DNA of 64,000 nucleotides from Solibacillus sp. FSL W7-1436 (GCF_038007305.1 NZ_JBBOWV010000001.1:2284501-2348500); one strand, 5' to 3'. Shown: positions 10,029-19,823, counted from the first letter of the stretch. Notes: a model not told the origin generated them from the letters alone. Numbers and translations: made by a program.

Positions 10029-11006
10029 ATGGCACAAATGACAATGATTCAAGCAATTACAGATGCATTACGTTGCGAATTAAAAAATGACGAGAACGTT
10101 TTAGTATTCGGTGAAGACGTTGGTGTAAACGGCGGGGTATTCCGTGCAACAGAAGGTCTTCAAAAAGAATTCGGCGTTGATCGTGTATTTGATACGCCGC
10201 TTGCAGAATCAGGAATCGGTGGTTTAGCAATTGGTTTAGCGTTAACTGGATACCGTCCAGTACCTGAAATTCAATTTTTCGGCTTCGTATTCGAAGTAAT
10301 GGATTCAATCAGCGGGCAATTGGCTCGTATGAGATACCGTTCAGGCGGTACGTATAATGCGCCAGTAACAATCCGTTCTCCATTTGGCGGTGGTGTTCAT
10401 ACGCCTGAAATGCACTCGGATTCTTTAGAAGGGCTGATGGCTCAATCACCAGGATTAAAAGTTGTTATCCCATCAACACCATATGATGCAAAAGGTTTAA
10501 TGATCGCTTCGATTCGTGATGATAATCCGGTTATTTTCTTAGAGCATTTAAAACTTTACCGATCATTCCGTGAAGAAGTTCCGGAAGAGTCATATACGAT
10601 TGAATTGGGTAAAGCAGATGTGAAACGTGAAGGGAAAGACCTTTCTATCATTGCTTACGGCCTAATGGTTCACGAAAGTCTAAAAGCGGCAGAAGAGTTG
10701 GAAAAAGAAGGCTACTCAGTAGAAGTAATCGATTTACGTACAATTCAGCCGTTGGATATCGAAACAATTATTGCATCTGTTGAAAAAACAGGTCGTGCAA
10801 TTGTTGTTCAGGAAGCGCAAAAGCAAGCAGGTATTGCGGCAAATGTAGTCGCAGAAATTACAGAACGTGCGATTCTATCATTGGAAGCACCAGTATTACG
10901 TGTTGCTGCACCAGATACAATCTATTCATTCCCGCAAGCGGAAGGCGTATGGTTGCCTACGTATAAAGATGTAATGGAAACTGCAAAGAAAGTCTTAACA
11001 TTCTAA
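10029..11006 (+). CDS. pdhB: Pyruvate dehydrogenase E1 beta subunit
   Basis: 325-residue transketolase-like beta subunit that completes the E1 active site. Typical segments include [17 protein letters not shown] near the start, [20 protein letters not shown], and the C-terminal transketolase_C domain ([15 protein letters not shown]). Follows pdhA after 3 bp; the ribosome site AAGGAG overlaps the pdhA end. Confidence 0.97.
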   Translation: MAQMTMIQAITDALRCELKNDENVLVFGEDVGVNGGVFRATEGLQKEFGVDRVFDTPLAESGIGGLAIGLALTGYRPVPEIQFFGFVFEVMDSISGQLARMRYRSGGTYNAPVTIRSPFGGGVHTPEMHSDSLEGLMAQSPGLKVVIPSTPYDAKGLMIASIRDDNPVIFLEHLKLYRSFREEVPEESYTIELGKADVKREGKDLSIIAYGLMVHESLKAAEELEKEGYSVEVIDLRTIQPLDIETIIASVEKTGRAIVVQEAQKQAGIAANVVAEITERAILSLEAPVLRVAAPDTIYSFPQAEGVWLPTYKDVMETAKKVLTF

Positions 11007-11024
11007 GAATTGAGGGTGAGATAA

Positions 11025-12398
11025 ATGGCATTTACGTTTCGTTTACCAGATATTGGAGAAGGTATTCATGAAGGTGAAATCGTCAAATGGTTCGTTAAAC
11101 CTGGCGATCAAGTAAAAGAAGACGATATTTTAGCAGAAGTTCAAAATGACAAAGCAGTCGTTGAAATTCCGTCACCAGTTGATGGTACAGTAGAAGAAAT
11201 CTATGTAGAAGAAGGAACGGTTGCGATTGTCGGGGATGCCTTAATCCGCTTTGATGCACCAGGCTATGAAGATTTAAAACTAAAAGGTGATGACCACCAC
11301 GAATCAAATGAATCGAATAAAACAGAAGCACAAGTACAGTCTACTGCTGAGGCTGGCCAAGATGTGAAAAAAGAAGAAACTAAAACGGATAAAAGTGCAG
11401 ATACTGCTCAGCCGGAAGCTCCTGCTGAAACAGAAAAAACTGCATCACCATCTGAAACAGAAACTTCAGGCAAACGCATTATCGCAATGCCTTCTGTTCG
11501 TAAGTATGCTCGTGAAAAAGGTATAGAGATTCAGCAAGTTTCAGGCACAGGCAAAAACGGCCGTGTGTTAAAAGAAGATATTGAGAGCTTCCTGAACGGT
11601 GGTCAACAGTCGGCTTCTGAAACAGAAGAGGTTAAAGAGACACAACAACCACAAGCAGAAGAGAAACAAGCTGCTCCTGTAGCACTTGAAGGCGAGTTCC
11701 CTGAAACACGCGAAAAAATGAGCGGTATCCGCAAAGCGATCGCAAAAGCGATGGTGCATTCAAAACATACAGCTCCGCACGTAACGTTAATGGATGAAGT
11801 GGACGTAACAGAACTTGTTGCACACCGTAAACAATTTAAGGATATTGCAGCAGAACAAGGTGTTAAATTAACGTATTTACCGTATGTTGTGAAAGCTTTA
11901 ATCTCGACTTTACGTAAATATCCTGATTTCAACCGTTCACTTGATGATGCAACACAAGAAATTATTAATAAACATTACTATAATATTGGTATTGCGGCTG
12001 ATACAGAAAAAGGTTTATTAGTTCCTGTAATTAAACATGCTGATCGTAAGTCTGTGTTTGGCTTGTCTCAGGAAATTAATGAATTGGCTGTAAAAGCGCG
12101 AGATGGTAAGCTAGCACCGCATGAAATGAAAGGTGCGTCAATGTCGATTACAAATATCGGTTCAGCTGGTGGACAATGGTTTACACCGGTAATTAACCAT
12201 CCTGAAGTGGCAATCTTAGGAATTGGGCGTATTTCAGAGAAACCAGTAATAAAAAATGGTGAAATTGTAGCAGCACATGTGTTAGCATTATCATTGAGCT
12301 TTGATCATCGAATGATCGATGGAGCGACTGCACAAAACGCTTTAAATCATTTAAAACGTTTATTAAGTGAGCCGCAACTATTATTAATGGAGGCGTAA
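11025..12398 (+). CDS. pdhC: Dihydrolipoamide acetyltransferase E2 of pyruvate dehydrogenase
   Basis: 457-residue core of the complex. One N-terminal lipoyl domain (residues 1-78) with the lipoylated Lys43 ([10 protein letters not shown]), an Ala/Glu/Thr-rich flexible linker (about 85-145), a peripheral-subunit-binding domain (about 148-185; [15 protein letters not shown]), a second Gln/Glu-rich linker, and a catalytic domain ending with the active-site motif SFDHRMIDG. Repetitive linker DNA produces several meaningless frames on the other strand. Confidence 0.97.
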   Translation: MAFTFRLPDIGEGIHEGEIVKWFVKPGDQVKEDDILAEVQNDKAVVEIPSPVDGTVEEIYVEEGTVAIVGDALIRFDAPGYEDLKLKGDDHHESNESNKTEAQVQSTAEAGQDVKKEETKTDKSADTAQPEAPAETEKTASPSETETSGKRIIAMPSVRKYAREKGIEIQQVSGTGKNGRVLKEDIESFLNGGQQSASETEEVKETQQPQAEEKQAAPVALEGEFPETREKMSGIRKAIAKAMVHSKHTAPHVTLMDEVDVTELVAHRKQFKDIAAEQGVKLTYLPYVVKALISTLRKYPDFNRSLDDATQEIINKHYYNIGIAADTEKGLLVPVIKHADRKSVFGLSQEINELAVKARDGKLAPHEMKGASMSITNIGSAGGQWFTPVINHPEVAILGIGRISEKPVIKNGEIVAAHVLALSLSFDHRMIDGATAQNALNHLKRLLSEPQLLLMEA

Positions 12399-12402
12399 AA
12401 AA

Positions 12403-13815
12403 ATGGTAGTAGGAGATTTTCCAATCGAACTAGATACTCTTGTAGTAGGTTCTGGCCCTGGTGGTTATGTAGCAGCAATCCGTGCAGCACAAACAGGTCA
12501 AAAAGTAACAATCGTTGAACGTGGAGCATTAGGCGGGGTATGTTTAAACGTAGGTTGTATCCCATCAAAAGCTTTAATTTCAGTAGGTCACCGCTTTGAA
12601 AATGCCCAACATTCTGATGATATGGGTGTTACAGCATCAGAAGTGAAATTAGACTGGTCTAAAGCACAAGCATTCAAAGACGGCGTTGTTAAAAAATTAG
12701 TTGGCGGCGTTGAAGGCTTATTAAAAGGAAACAAAGTAGATATCGTAAAAGGTGAAGCATACTTCGTGGATGCAAACACTGTACGTGTTATCGACGGCGA
12801 CAATGCTCAAACTTATACATTCAAAAACGCTATTTTAGCAACAGGATCTCGTCCTATCGAAATCCCGACATTTAAATTTACAAAACGTGTAGTAAGCTCA
12901 ACTGGTGCATTATCATTCCCTGAAGTACCAGGTAAATTAGTTGTTATCGGTGGCGGTTACATCGGTACAGAGCTTGGTTCAGCTTATGCTAACTTAGGTT
13001 CTCAAGTAACAATTATCGAAGGCGGTAAAGATATTTTAGCTGGTTTCGAAAAACAAATGACGCAAATCGTTAAAAAAGGTCTTAAGAAAAAGGGCGTTGA
13101 AGTTGTAGTAAACGCATCTGCTAAAGGCGTAGAAGAAAACGAAAATGGCGTAGTCGTTACTTATGAAGCAGGCGGCGAAGAAAAAACTGTTGAAGCAGAT
13201 TACGTATTAGTAACTGTAGGTCGTCGTCCGAATACGGATGAAATGGGCTTAGAAGAAGTAGGTATTAAATTCGCAGAACGCGGATTATTGGAAGTAGACA
13301 AACAAAGTCGTACTTCAGTATCGAACATCTATGCAATCGGTGATATCGTTGCAGGTCCACAACTTGCTCACAAAGCTTCTTATGAAGGTAAAGTTGCTGC
13401 AGAAGCAATTGCTGGTGAACCATCAGAAGTTGACTACTTAGCAATTCCGGCAGTATGCTTCACAGATCCAGAAATGGCAACTGTAGGCTACTCTGAAGAG
13501 CAAGCAAAAGCGGAAGGTTTAGAAGTGAAAGCTGCTAAATTCCCATTCGCTGCAAACGGTCGTGCATTAGCATTAAACGAAACAGAAGGTTTCGTGAAAC
13601 TAGTAGCGCGCAAAGAAGACGGCTTATTAGTTGGTGCTCAAATCGTTGGTGTTGGTGCTTCTGATATGATCGCTGAAATGGCAACTGCTATTGAAGGCGG
13701 TATGACTGCAGAAGATATCGCATTAACTATCCACGCACACCCAACTTTAGGTGAAATTACAATGGAAGCTGCTGAAGTTTTACTAGGCAACCCAATCCAT
13801 ATTGTAACTAAATAA
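12403..13815 (+). CDS. pdhD: Dihydrolipoamide dehydrogenase E3
   Basis: 470-residue FAD enzyme that reoxidises the lipoyl groups. FAD-binding GSGPGG (17-22), redox disulfide GGVCLNVGC (Cys47/Cys52), NAD-binding GGGYIGTE, and the C-terminal His-Glu pair (HAHPTLGE). Follows pdhC after 4 bp, with a GGAGG site inside the pdhC end; last gene of the operon. The codon choice is more uniform (GTA, GAA, TTA) than in neighbours, typical of a highly expressed gene. Confidence 0.97.
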   Translation: MVVGDFPIELDTLVVGSGPGGYVAAIRAAQTGQKVTIVERGALGGVCLNVGCIPSKALISVGHRFENAQHSDDMGVTASEVKLDWSKAQAFKDGVVKKLVGGVEGLLKGNKVDIVKGEAYFVDANTVRVIDGDNAQTYTFKNAILATGSRPIEIPTFKFTKRVVSSTGALSFPEVPGKLVVIGGGYIGTELGSAYANLGSQVTIIEGGKDILAGFEKQMTQIVKKGLKKKGVEVVVNASAKGVEENENGVVVTYEAGGEEKTVEADYVLVTVGRRPNTDEMGLEEVGIKFAERGLLEVDKQSRTSVSNIYAIGDIVAGPQLAHKASYEGKVAAEAIAGEPSEVDYLAIPAVCFTDPEMATVGYSEEQAKAEGLEVKAAKFPFAANGRALALNETEGFVKLVARKEDGLLVGAQIVGVGASDMIAEMATAIEGGMTAEDIALTIHAHPTLGEITMEAAEVLLGNPIHIVTK

Positions 13816-13829
13816 TTTTATGAAATTTA

Positions 13830-13861
13830 CACTGCCCATTTTTAAATGGGCAGTGTTTTTT
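13830..13861 (+). terminator. Terminator of pdhABCD
   Basis: Perfect 12-bp stem CACTGCCCATTT/AAATGGGCAGTG (13830-13841 with 13844-13855) followed by six T. Confidence 0.92.
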
Positions 13862-14104
13862 GATGACTATAAATAACGGGAAAGCTTACAACAAAAAATG
13901 CATACTCAAAGAAAGGGAAGAGAAGTTTCCCTACTATAATAAAAAAGGTTTTTAAATTATAAATTATGGTTATATATAACTGAAACATCCATTTGAATAG
14001 GTAGCAAAAACAATCTAAATTTATTCAAATGAATTTTGAAATAAGCTCTAATTATAGGAAATGGACTGCTTGTAGGATTCATTGATTAAGGGAGTTGTCA
14101 CGGT

Positions 14105-14668
14105 ATGAATTATCAAAGTGAAGAAAAGAATCTGCAAAATGAATGGATATCATCACAAGTTGTTTTATTAACAGAGTTAAAAGAAGAAAAGTATGAAGAC
14201 CGGACAGAGCGTTTTGCGACAATCGCGCTTGATGTATTAGTAAGGAAGCTGCTTGAAGTGCAAAAAGCAGATTTTACAATAGACTCATATGAAGTGTTAC
14301 AGCACGCCATATTCGATGCTATCAACATGAAGTCAACTAATATCGTCCAAGCTTATGGCGGGCTGATTACAGCAGCAGGGAAACTTCAAACAAGACCTTT
14401 ACCGATGGAATTGCATGATCCGTATAAATATATCAACAGGGAAGATACGATGCAAAACGCCGAAACCGTTTTACGGAGTACATTGCAGGCAATTCTCTTC
14501 AATGTAAGTAAACTCCCCTACAATGAAATAACAGATCGATCTGTTGAGCAAATAAATATGACATTGCAATTGGCAAGAGAAACTACTGCTGAAAATGTAA
14601 CGACGCATGAACTGATTTTTGCTTTAAGAAGTGTTTTAGAATCTTTAATGGATGTACAGCTAAAATGA
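14105..14668 (+). CDS. Unrecognised protein, 187 residues
   Basis: No family recognised. Soluble, mostly helical by composition, no signal peptide, no membrane segment, no Cys. It begins MNYQSEEKNLQNEWISSQVV; a short Pro-rich segment (TRPLPMELHDPYKYINRED) near residues 97-115 separates two helical halves. AAGGGAG lies 10 bases before the ATG, and a terminator follows at 14703-14739, so it is a single-gene unit between pdhABCD and lrgAB. Codon use matches neighbours, so there is no sign of recent transfer. Confidence 0.7.
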   Translation: MNYQSEEKNLQNEWISSQVVLLTELKEEKYEDRTERFATIALDVLVRKLLEVQKADFTIDSYEVLQHAIFDAINMKSTNIVQAYGGLITAAGKLQTRPLPMELHDPYKYINREDTMQNAETVLRSTLQAILFNVSKLPYNEITDRSVEQINMTLQLARETTAENVTTHELIFALRSVLESLMDVQLK

Positions 14669-14702
14669 TTAAGAACATTTTAAATGAATACAAACTTGAT
14701 GG

Positions 14703-14739
14703 AGCTGCCTTGTATTAATTTAAGCAAGGTAGCTTTTTA
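14703..14739 (+). terminator. Terminator of the 187-residue gene
   Basis: 10-bp stem AGCTGCCTTG/CAAGGTAGCT (one G-T pair; 14703-14712 with 14725-14734) followed by five T. Confidence 0.8.
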
Positions 14740-14789
14740 TATTACTTTAAATATCAAGAAATGACTTAAATTATAGCAGGAAAATAAAA

Positions 14790-14818
14790 TAGACAGATAT
14801 TTCTAATAGACGTACAAT
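14790..14818 (+). promoter_or_regulatory. Sigma-A promoter of lrgAB
   Basis: -35 TAGACA (14790-14795), 17 bp, -10 TACAAT (14813-14818). Predicted start near 14825 leaves a leader of about 224 nt before lrgA. Followed by AAAGTGA, as at the ctaG promoter. Confidence 0.65.
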
Positions 14819-14825
14819 AAAGTGA

Positions 14826-14962
14826 AACTTCAAACATTGAGGGCATTCCCGCTGTTTGGAAGGAACGCAATCTAAAAGAAACATGTCCGGTGACAGCGCT
14901 TGCGTGGTCAATATCGTGTTGGTCCGACAATTCGGCATTTACGGATGGTTGTTCTCCCACCT
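14826..14962 (+). ncRNA. Candidate structured leader element, copy A (before lrgAB)
   Basis: Homologous to 36817-36962 before ctaG. Shared blocks: GAAGnAACnC, CAnGTCCnGTGACA, CTTGnGTG, CAAnATCGTGTT, TCCGA and CGGC. Hairpins in order: P1 CAAACA…TGTTTG with inner GGG/CCC (about 14830-14858); P2 TGTC-CGGT-GACA; P3 CAATA-TCG-TGTTG; P4 CCG-N6-CGG. P1 has a different sequence but the same place in the other copy, and the P3 T-G pair becomes C-G there, so structure rather than protein is conserved. A long-range pair TCCCAC/GTGGGA (14955-14960 with 14990-14995) follows. No known riboswitch class recognised. A chance frame (14856-15191) through it is not a gene. Confidence 0.5.
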
Positions 14963-15048
14963 ATATTTTTCGCTCGGTTTATCTTTTGTGTGGGAAGATT
15001 TACTAAACGTTAATGCAGGACAAAAACTGTGTAAAGGGGGGTTAGCTG

Positions 15049-15462
15049 ATGGAGATAATTCGTACTATTGCCCAAATTGGCATTATCATATTATTTTATC
15101 TCGCTGGAGAATTTATCGTTTCTATTACAGGGATCATTATACCGGGGAGTATTATCGGGTTGGTTATATTATGGCTTGCACTCTACTTTAAAATTTTAAA
15201 TGTAAAATACATACAAAAAGGTGCAAGTTTTATGCTGGCATTTTTGACATTGTTTTTTATTCCTTCGACAGTGGCCGTCATCAATTATCCTGAACTGCTC
15301 ACGATATCAGGAGGGCTTTTCGTTTTAGCTGTCATAATCAGTACAATATTTGCGCTGGTTGTTACAGGGAAAATCAGTAAATTAATAGAAAGAAAGGAAC
15401 GCAAAATGAAGGAGGAAGAGAATATTGCTGCATCTACTGCTAATTCTATTCATCATAAGTAG
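15049..15462 (+). CDS. lrgA: CidA/LrgA-family holin-like membrane protein
   Basis: 137 residues with four hydrophobic segments (about 8-28, 32-50, 63-82, 90-112) and a basic/acidic cytoplasmic tail (KLIERKERKMKEEE). Contains the family signature IPGSIIGLVILWLALYF. CidA/LrgA proteins work with CidB/LrgB in modulating murein hydrolase activity and, in B. subtilis, pyruvate or acetate-linked transport and cell death. GGGGGG precedes the ATG. The last 38 bp overlap lrgB. Confidence 0.88.
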   Translation: MEIIRTIAQIGIIILFYLAGEFIVSITGIIIPGSIIGLVILWLALYFKILNVKYIQKGASFMLAFLTLFFIPSTVAVINYPELLTISGGLFVLAVIISTIFALVVTGKISKLIERKERKMKEEENIAASTANSIHHK

Positions 15463-16114
15463 CACTGTTCTTCTTTTTGTATTGTTGAACAGGCTGTACT
15501 TGAAGGTGGGGCATCCATTTTTATTGCCTATTTTAACCGCGACTTGCATTACGGTCATTATCCTACTGGTTTTTAATATTCCATATGAAACGTATATGGA
15601 AGGAGGACAATGGATTTCCAAAATGCTTGGTCCGGCAGTCGTAGCATTGGCGTTTCCTTTATACAACCAGCGGGAGCTTATCTTCAAATACAAATACTCG
15701 ATTATTACGAGCATTATTGTCGCAATGCTCGCAGGTCTGGTCAGCGTTGTAGCATTACTGATACTTTTCGGTTCGAGCAAAGATTTTATACTTACTTCAT
15801 TACCGAAATCATTGACAACACCTGTAGCAATGCAAGTAAGTGAAATTGTTGGGGGAATACCGCCGCTGACTGCCGTAATGGTAATGGTCGCCGGGTTTAC
15901 TGGCGCCATTTTAGGTCCGGTATTATTTAAACTATTTAAAATTGATACTGCAATCAGTCGAGGTGTCGCTATGGGAAGTGCATCGCATGGTGTCGGATTG
16001 ACAAAATTAAAAGAGTACAGTGAAGAAGATTTATCAATCGGGTCGCTTTCTATGGGGCTTAGTGCGGTTGTGGGGGCCTTCATTATTCCGCTTATTTCGA
16101 TGTATTTATTTTAA
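15425..16114 (+). CDS. lrgB: LrgB/CidB-family membrane protein
   Basis: 229 residues with about seven membrane segments. Conserved LrgB features: LGPAVVALAFPLY, SLPKSLTTPVAMQVSEIVGG and GVAMGSASHGVGLTKL. Start is TTG at 15425, preceded by AAGGAGG inside the lrgA end, which explains the 38-bp overlap and suggests translational coupling. The long frame on the opposite strand (15382-16083) is a shadow. Confidence 0.9.
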   Translation: MLHLLLILFIISSTVLLFVLLNRLYLKVGHPFLLPILTATCITVIILLVFNIPYETYMEGGQWISKMLGPAVVALAFPLYNQRELIFKYKYSIITSIIVAMLAGLVSVVALLILFGSSKDFILTSLPKSLTTPVAMQVSEIVGGIPPLTAVMVMVAGFTGAILGPVLFKLFKIDTAISRGVAMGSASHGVGLTKLKEYSEEDLSIGSLSMGLSAVVGAFIIPLISMYLF

Positions 16115-16144
16115 AAAAGACAGACAGCATTTGGCTGTCTGTCT
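16112..16144. terminator. Hairpin between convergent lrgB and speA
   Basis: Perfect 11-bp stem AGACAGACAGC/GCTGTCTGTCT (16118-16128 with 16134-16144). On the minus strand it is followed by T6, so it serves speA best; for lrgB it lacks a T-run. Confidence 0.85.
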
Positions 16145-16150
16145 GAAATA

Positions 16151-17620
16151 TTAATAAATCGCTTTCCGCTCTTTGATAACACGAATATTTTTTAATGTAC
16201 TGTCTTCGGGACCTTGAACAGGGAGACCAGCTTCAATATTCATCTTTATAAAATTAATATTGCTTTGTGTAATTATTTCCCCGGGAATAAAAATAGGAAT
16301 GCCCGGTGGGTACACCATGATAAATTCTGCGCAAATATATCCTTCTGCCTGTGCAAGAGGAATACTTTCTGTCTGAGCATAAAATGCATCACGCGGTGTC
16401 ATGGCAAGAGCAGGTATTTCAGGGATTTGAACATTTGTTTCAGTAATCGATGCTTCCGATTCGAAGTTTTTCGACATACGAGTCAAAGCATTAACAAGTA
16501 AATTAATCTCTTTTTTCGAATCACCAATTGTTACTAAGCATAAAATATTGTATAGATCGGACAACTCTACTTCCAAGTTTGCGTTTTGACGCAACCACTC
16601 TTCTGCAACATGTCCGGTAATACCTAAATCTTTTACACAAATTAACAGCTTTAATGGATCCATATCAAATGTAGCGGAAGTTCCTAATTTTTCGCGCCCT
16701 ACACAATGTAGATGCGGAATCGTGTTAATGCGTTTACGGGCATCTTTTGCCAAACGGATTGCTTCGTCCAGTAAGTCATATCCATGGACAGCAAGCTGGC
16801 GACGTGCCGTATCTAAAGACGCCAGTAACGGATAGGAAGTCGATGTCGTTGTCAGCATAGAAAATACTGCCTGAACTCTTTTAGCTGTTACAAGGCCTTC
16901 TCTGACGTTTAAGACAGAACTGCCTGTCATGGAGCCTCCAAGCTTATGTGTGCTCGTAGCAGCCATATCTGCACCGGCTTGCATTGCAGATAGCGGCAAC
17001 TCATCATGGAATTTTATATGAACGCCATGTGCTTCATCGACAATAACTGGAATATTACGTGCATGTACAATTTCGACAATGCGCTTTAAATCTGCAACAA
17101 AACCGAAATATGTCGGGTTGATGACAAGCACGGCTTTCGCATCTGGATATGTCGTCAATGCACGCTCAACAGACTCAGGTGAAATACCATGAGAAATTCC
17201 GAGCTCGCTGTCAACTTCCGGATGAATAAAAATAGGAATAGCACCTGCAAAAACAATCGCTGACATAATCGATTTATGTACATTCCGCGGTACTATAATT
17301 TTATCGCCTGGACCGACGACAGTCATAATCATCGTCATGATGGCGCCACTAGTACCTTGCACGGAAAAAAATGTATGTTCAGCACCAAAGGCTTCAGCAG
17401 CAAGGTTTTGCGCTTGCATAATCACACCTTTAGGAGCGTGTAAATCATCTAGTGGAGCAATGTTGATTAAATCAATTGATAAAACGTTGTCGCCCACAAA
17501 TTCTCTGTAAGCTGGATCCATTCCTTGCCCTTTTTTATGGCCTGGGATATGGAACTGGATAGGGTGTCTGTTGCGATGCTTAAGTAATGCATCAAACAAA
17601 GGAGTCTCTAACTGTGACAA
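16151..17620 (-). CDS. speA: PLP-dependent arginine/lysine decarboxylase (SpeA type)
   Basis: Fold-I Orn/Lys/Arg decarboxylase; in B. subtilis the orthologue at this position is biosynthetic arginine decarboxylase making agmatine for polyamines. The PLP lysine is in STHKLGGSMTGSS; upstream is the VIDVDEAHG-like motif (PVIVDEAHGVHIKF). The N-terminus has QFHIPGHKKGQG. A GTG at 17632 is possible, but TTG at 17620 (MSQLETPL) is preferred: GAGGTGG lies 8 bases upstream and the product then matches the family N-terminus and ~490-residue length. Arg versus Lys specificity cannot be settled from sequence alone. Confidence 0.9.
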   Translation of the reverse strand: MSQLETPLFDALLKHRNRHPIQFHIPGHKKGQGMDPAYREFVGDNVLSIDLINIAPLDDLHAPKGVIMQAQNLAAEAFGAEHTFFSVQGTSGAIMTMIMTVVGPGDKIIVPRNVHKSIMSAIVFAGAIPIFIHPEVDSELGISHGISPESVERALTTYPDAKAVLVINPTYFGFVADLKRIVEIVHARNIPVIVDEAHGVHIKFHDELPLSAMQAGADMAATSTHKLGGSMTGSSVLNVREGLVTAKRVQAVFSMLTTTSTSYPLLASLDTARRQLAVHGYDLLDEAIRLAKDARKRINTIPHLHCVGREKLGTSATFDMDPLKLLICVKDLGITGHVAEEWLRQNANLEVELSDLYNILCLVTIGDSKKEINLLVNALTRMSKNFESEASITETNVQIPEIPALAMTPRDAFYAQTESIPLAQAEGYICAEFIMVYPPGIPIFIPGEIITQSNINFIKMNIEAGLPVQGPEDSTLKNIRVIKERKAIY

Positions 17621-17746
17621 CGCAGGTACCACCTCACTATTTAGTATTTTTTAAAAACAAGTGAATTATAGCACCTATTAAAGTTGCTGACTATATAAAT
17701 ATTTCAATCAATTGAAATGACAGCTATTATTTTAGGAGGAATAACA

Positions 17747-18706
17747 ATGAAATGGCAAACAAAAGTAACTGATTTATTGCAAATTCAATATCCTATTATT
17801 CAAGGCGGATTGGCGTACCTGGCCTATTCTGAGCTTGCTGCGGCGGTTTCGAATGCAGGAGCATTAGGACAGATTACCGCGATGAGCTTACCATCGCCGG
17901 AAGCATTAAAAGAAGAAATAAAAAAAGTGAGAGATATGACAGATCGGCCATTTGGAGTAAACTTTGCGATAGGAATGCATGGAAAAGGATACGAAAAGAT
18001 GATTGAAGTAGCCGGTGAAATGGATGTACCTGTAGTAACAATTACCGGGGGAAATCCTGCCCCGATATTCGACATATTAAAAGATGCATCGTGTAAAAAG
18101 CTCGTACTTGTTGCTGCAAAACGACAGGCACAAAAAGCAGAGCAGCTGGGAGCGGATGCAGTAATGGTTGTCGGGCAAGAAGGCGGAGGCCATTTAGGCA
18201 GAGATGATGTAGGAACAATGGTTCTCGTACCGCAAGTAGTCGATAGTGTTTCGATTCCGGTTATCGCTTCAGGGGGAATCGGAGACGGCCGCGGATGGAT
18301 GGCGGCACATGCATTAGGGGCGGAAGGAATTGAGATGGGTACACGCTTTATTGCGACAAAAGAATGTGTCCACGCTTCACAAGCATATAAACAGGCACTG
18401 ATGGATAGTGAAGAAACAGACACAACGATTATTAAACGCTCAATCGGTGCACCTGCCCGAGTTATCCGCAATGCATTTACAGATGAGATTTTAGAAGTGG
18501 AGCAAAAAACGCCTACATATGAAGCGCTGAAATCATATATTAGCGGTGAAGCAAACAAAAATTTCATTTACGATGGCCATGCAACAAAAGGTTTCGGGTG
18601 GGCAGGCCAAGTGACGGGATTAATTCAGGATGTACCGTCAGTGGAAGAATTAATTCAGCGTATGGTTGTACAAGCGGAAAAAATCCGTTTAAAATGGGGA
18701 CAGTAA
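17747..18706 (+). CDS. Nitronate monooxygenase / FabK-like flavoprotein
   Basis: 319-residue TIM-barrel FMN protein of the 2-nitropropane dioxygenase/FabK superfamily. Features: PIIQGGLAYLAYSELAAAVSNAGALGQI at the N-terminus, GADAVMVVGQEGGGHLGR in the middle and the FMN phosphate loop IASGGIGDGRGWMAAHALGAEGIEMGTRF. Members act as nitronate monooxygenases or enoyl-ACP reductases; the sequence alone does not separate these. The start at 17747 (MKWQTK) has AGGAGG 7 bases upstream; an in-frame ATG 30 bp earlier has none. Followed by yktA 22 bp later. Confidence 0.85.
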   Translation: MKWQTKVTDLLQIQYPIIQGGLAYLAYSELAAAVSNAGALGQITAMSLPSPEALKEEIKKVRDMTDRPFGVNFAIGMHGKGYEKMIEVAGEMDVPVVTITGGNPAPIFDILKDASCKKLVLVAAKRQAQKAEQLGADAVMVVGQEGGGHLGRDDVGTMVLVPQVVDSVSIPVIASGGIGDGRGWMAAHALGAEGIEMGTRFIATKECVHASQAYKQALMDSEETDTTIIKRSIGAPARVIRNAFTDEILEVEQKTPTYEALKSYISGEANKNFIYDGHATKGFGWAGQVTGLIQDVPSVEELIQRMVVQAEKIRLKWGQ

Positions 18707-18728
18707 TGATTAAAGGCAGGTTATAACT

Positions 18729-18998
18729 ATGGAATATTCATACCCATTATCAACGGACTGGACGACAGATGAAATGGTGGATGTTGTACGCTTTTTTGAA
18801 GTTGTTGAATTGGCATACGAAAAAGGAGCAAAGCGTGAACTGGTCATGGCACGTTATAAACGTTTTAAAGAGATTGTACCTTCCCAGGCGGAAGAAAAAA
18901 CGATCTGCCGTGAATTTGAACAGGCAAGCTCATATGTACCATATCGCGTCGTTAAACTGGCAAAAGAATTAACGGATGGACAAATTGTAAGAATGTAA
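18729..18998 (+). CDS. yktA: UPF0223 family protein YktA
   Basis: 89-residue cytosolic protein of the UPF0223 family (MEYSYPLSTDWTTDEMVDVV…), small and helical, function unknown. Placed as in B. subtilis (speA-yktA-yktB). Probably co-transcribed with the upstream flavoprotein gene (22-bp gap). Confidence 0.9.
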   Translation: MEYSYPLSTDWTTDEMVDVVRFFEVVELAYEKGAKRELVMARYKRFKEIVPSQAEEKTICREFEQASSYVPYRVVKLAKELTDGQIVRM

Positions 18999-19074
18999 TT
19001 AAAATGCTGTGACGGAAAAATTTCATGTGTTAAGGTAAGACGCTTATAAAAGAACCGGCTTTTCTGTACAGCAA

Positions 19075-19118
19075 AAAGCAGCATTTTTCCTGCGGGGAAA
19101 ATGCTGCTTTAGTTTTAA
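19075..19118 (+). terminator. Terminator after yktA
   Basis: Perfect 13-bp stem AAAGCAGCATTTT/AAAATGCTGCTTT (19075-19087 with 19098-19110) then AGTTTT. Confidence 0.85.
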
Positions 19119-19199
19119 TATTGAGAATTTTTTTAATTATTTTTAAATTGTTGGAATGTTTAGCAGTCTTTTGTACATATTAATAATAAATGGTTGAAA

Positions 19200-19823
19200 T
19201 TAACCTTTGATGATTTCATACACAGGGAGAAGCTCATCAAATGTTTGCTCAGCCAATTGTAAAAATTGTTCTGCAGACAATTTAATTGCCTCATCTGCAG
19301 GTATACGACGCCCAATAAGAAATTCTCCTTTTTTTACATCACGCAGGCGTATAAGAAGCTGTTCAAGCTTTTCGGTGCGCGCTTCTTTTAAAGATATCGT
19401 ATCCGGCTGCATATGATCGCCGGAAAGTACGAAATCATCGGATAAATCTTTAATCACTTGCATATTTTTCAGTAAGCGCTGTGCCATTTCCTCTTTTTGA
19501 GGCGCTTCGTAAATCACTGCAACGACGATGAAAAGATGCGTACCCCATAACCCAATCTGGAAATGCGGCAAAGCTTTATAACCACGCTTATAAGGAGCGA
19601 ATGCAACCCAGGAATCTTTTGGCGGGTTTACAGTACGGCGGGCATGTTTGGCTACATGACCAAAAAACTCTTCTCCTGTTTGTGCACTGAAATACCCTGG
19701 AAATGTTTCTGATAGCTCATTGAACTTTGGGCGGATAATTGTTGTTAAAGCTTCCATACGTTCATCCAGACCGTCAATATCAAATACTTGGAAGTCTTCT
19801 TTAGTCCATTTGACAATACTCAT
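19200..19823 (-). CDS. yktB: UPF0637 (DUF1054) family protein YktB
   Basis: 207-residue cytosolic protein of the DUF1054 family; contains the conserved stretch HARRTVNPPKDSWVAFAPYKRGYK and IGLWGTHLF. Function unknown in B. subtilis. AAAGGAAA precedes the ATG. Single-gene unit, convergent with yktA. Confidence 0.92.
   Translation of the reverse strand: MSIVKWTKEDFQVFDIDGLDERMEALTTIIRPKFNELSETFPGYFSAQTGEEFFGHVAKHARRTVNPPKDSWVAFAPYKRGYKALPHFQIGLWGTHLFIVVAVIYEAPQKEEMAQRLLKNMQVIKDLSDDFVLSGDHMQPDTISLKEARTEKLEQLLIRLRDVKKGEFLIGRRIPADEAIKLSAEQFLQLAEQTFDELLPVYEIIKG

Noticed and set aside
14856-15191. 111-codon plus-strand frame across the lrgA leader, and a 64-codon minus frame over it
   Set aside because: No ribosome site, overlaps the lrgA start in another frame, and the homologous ctaG leader has no matching frame; similarity between the copies is structural.
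15382-16083. 233-codon minus-strand frame opposite lrgB
   Set aside because: Antisense shadow of a clear LrgB gene; composition rich in Ser/Thr/Ile as expected from reversed membrane-protein codons.
17824-18567. 247-codon minus-strand frame opposite the nitronate-monooxygenase-like gene
   Set aside because: Shadow; no ribosome site, the sense strand has full flavoprotein motifs.
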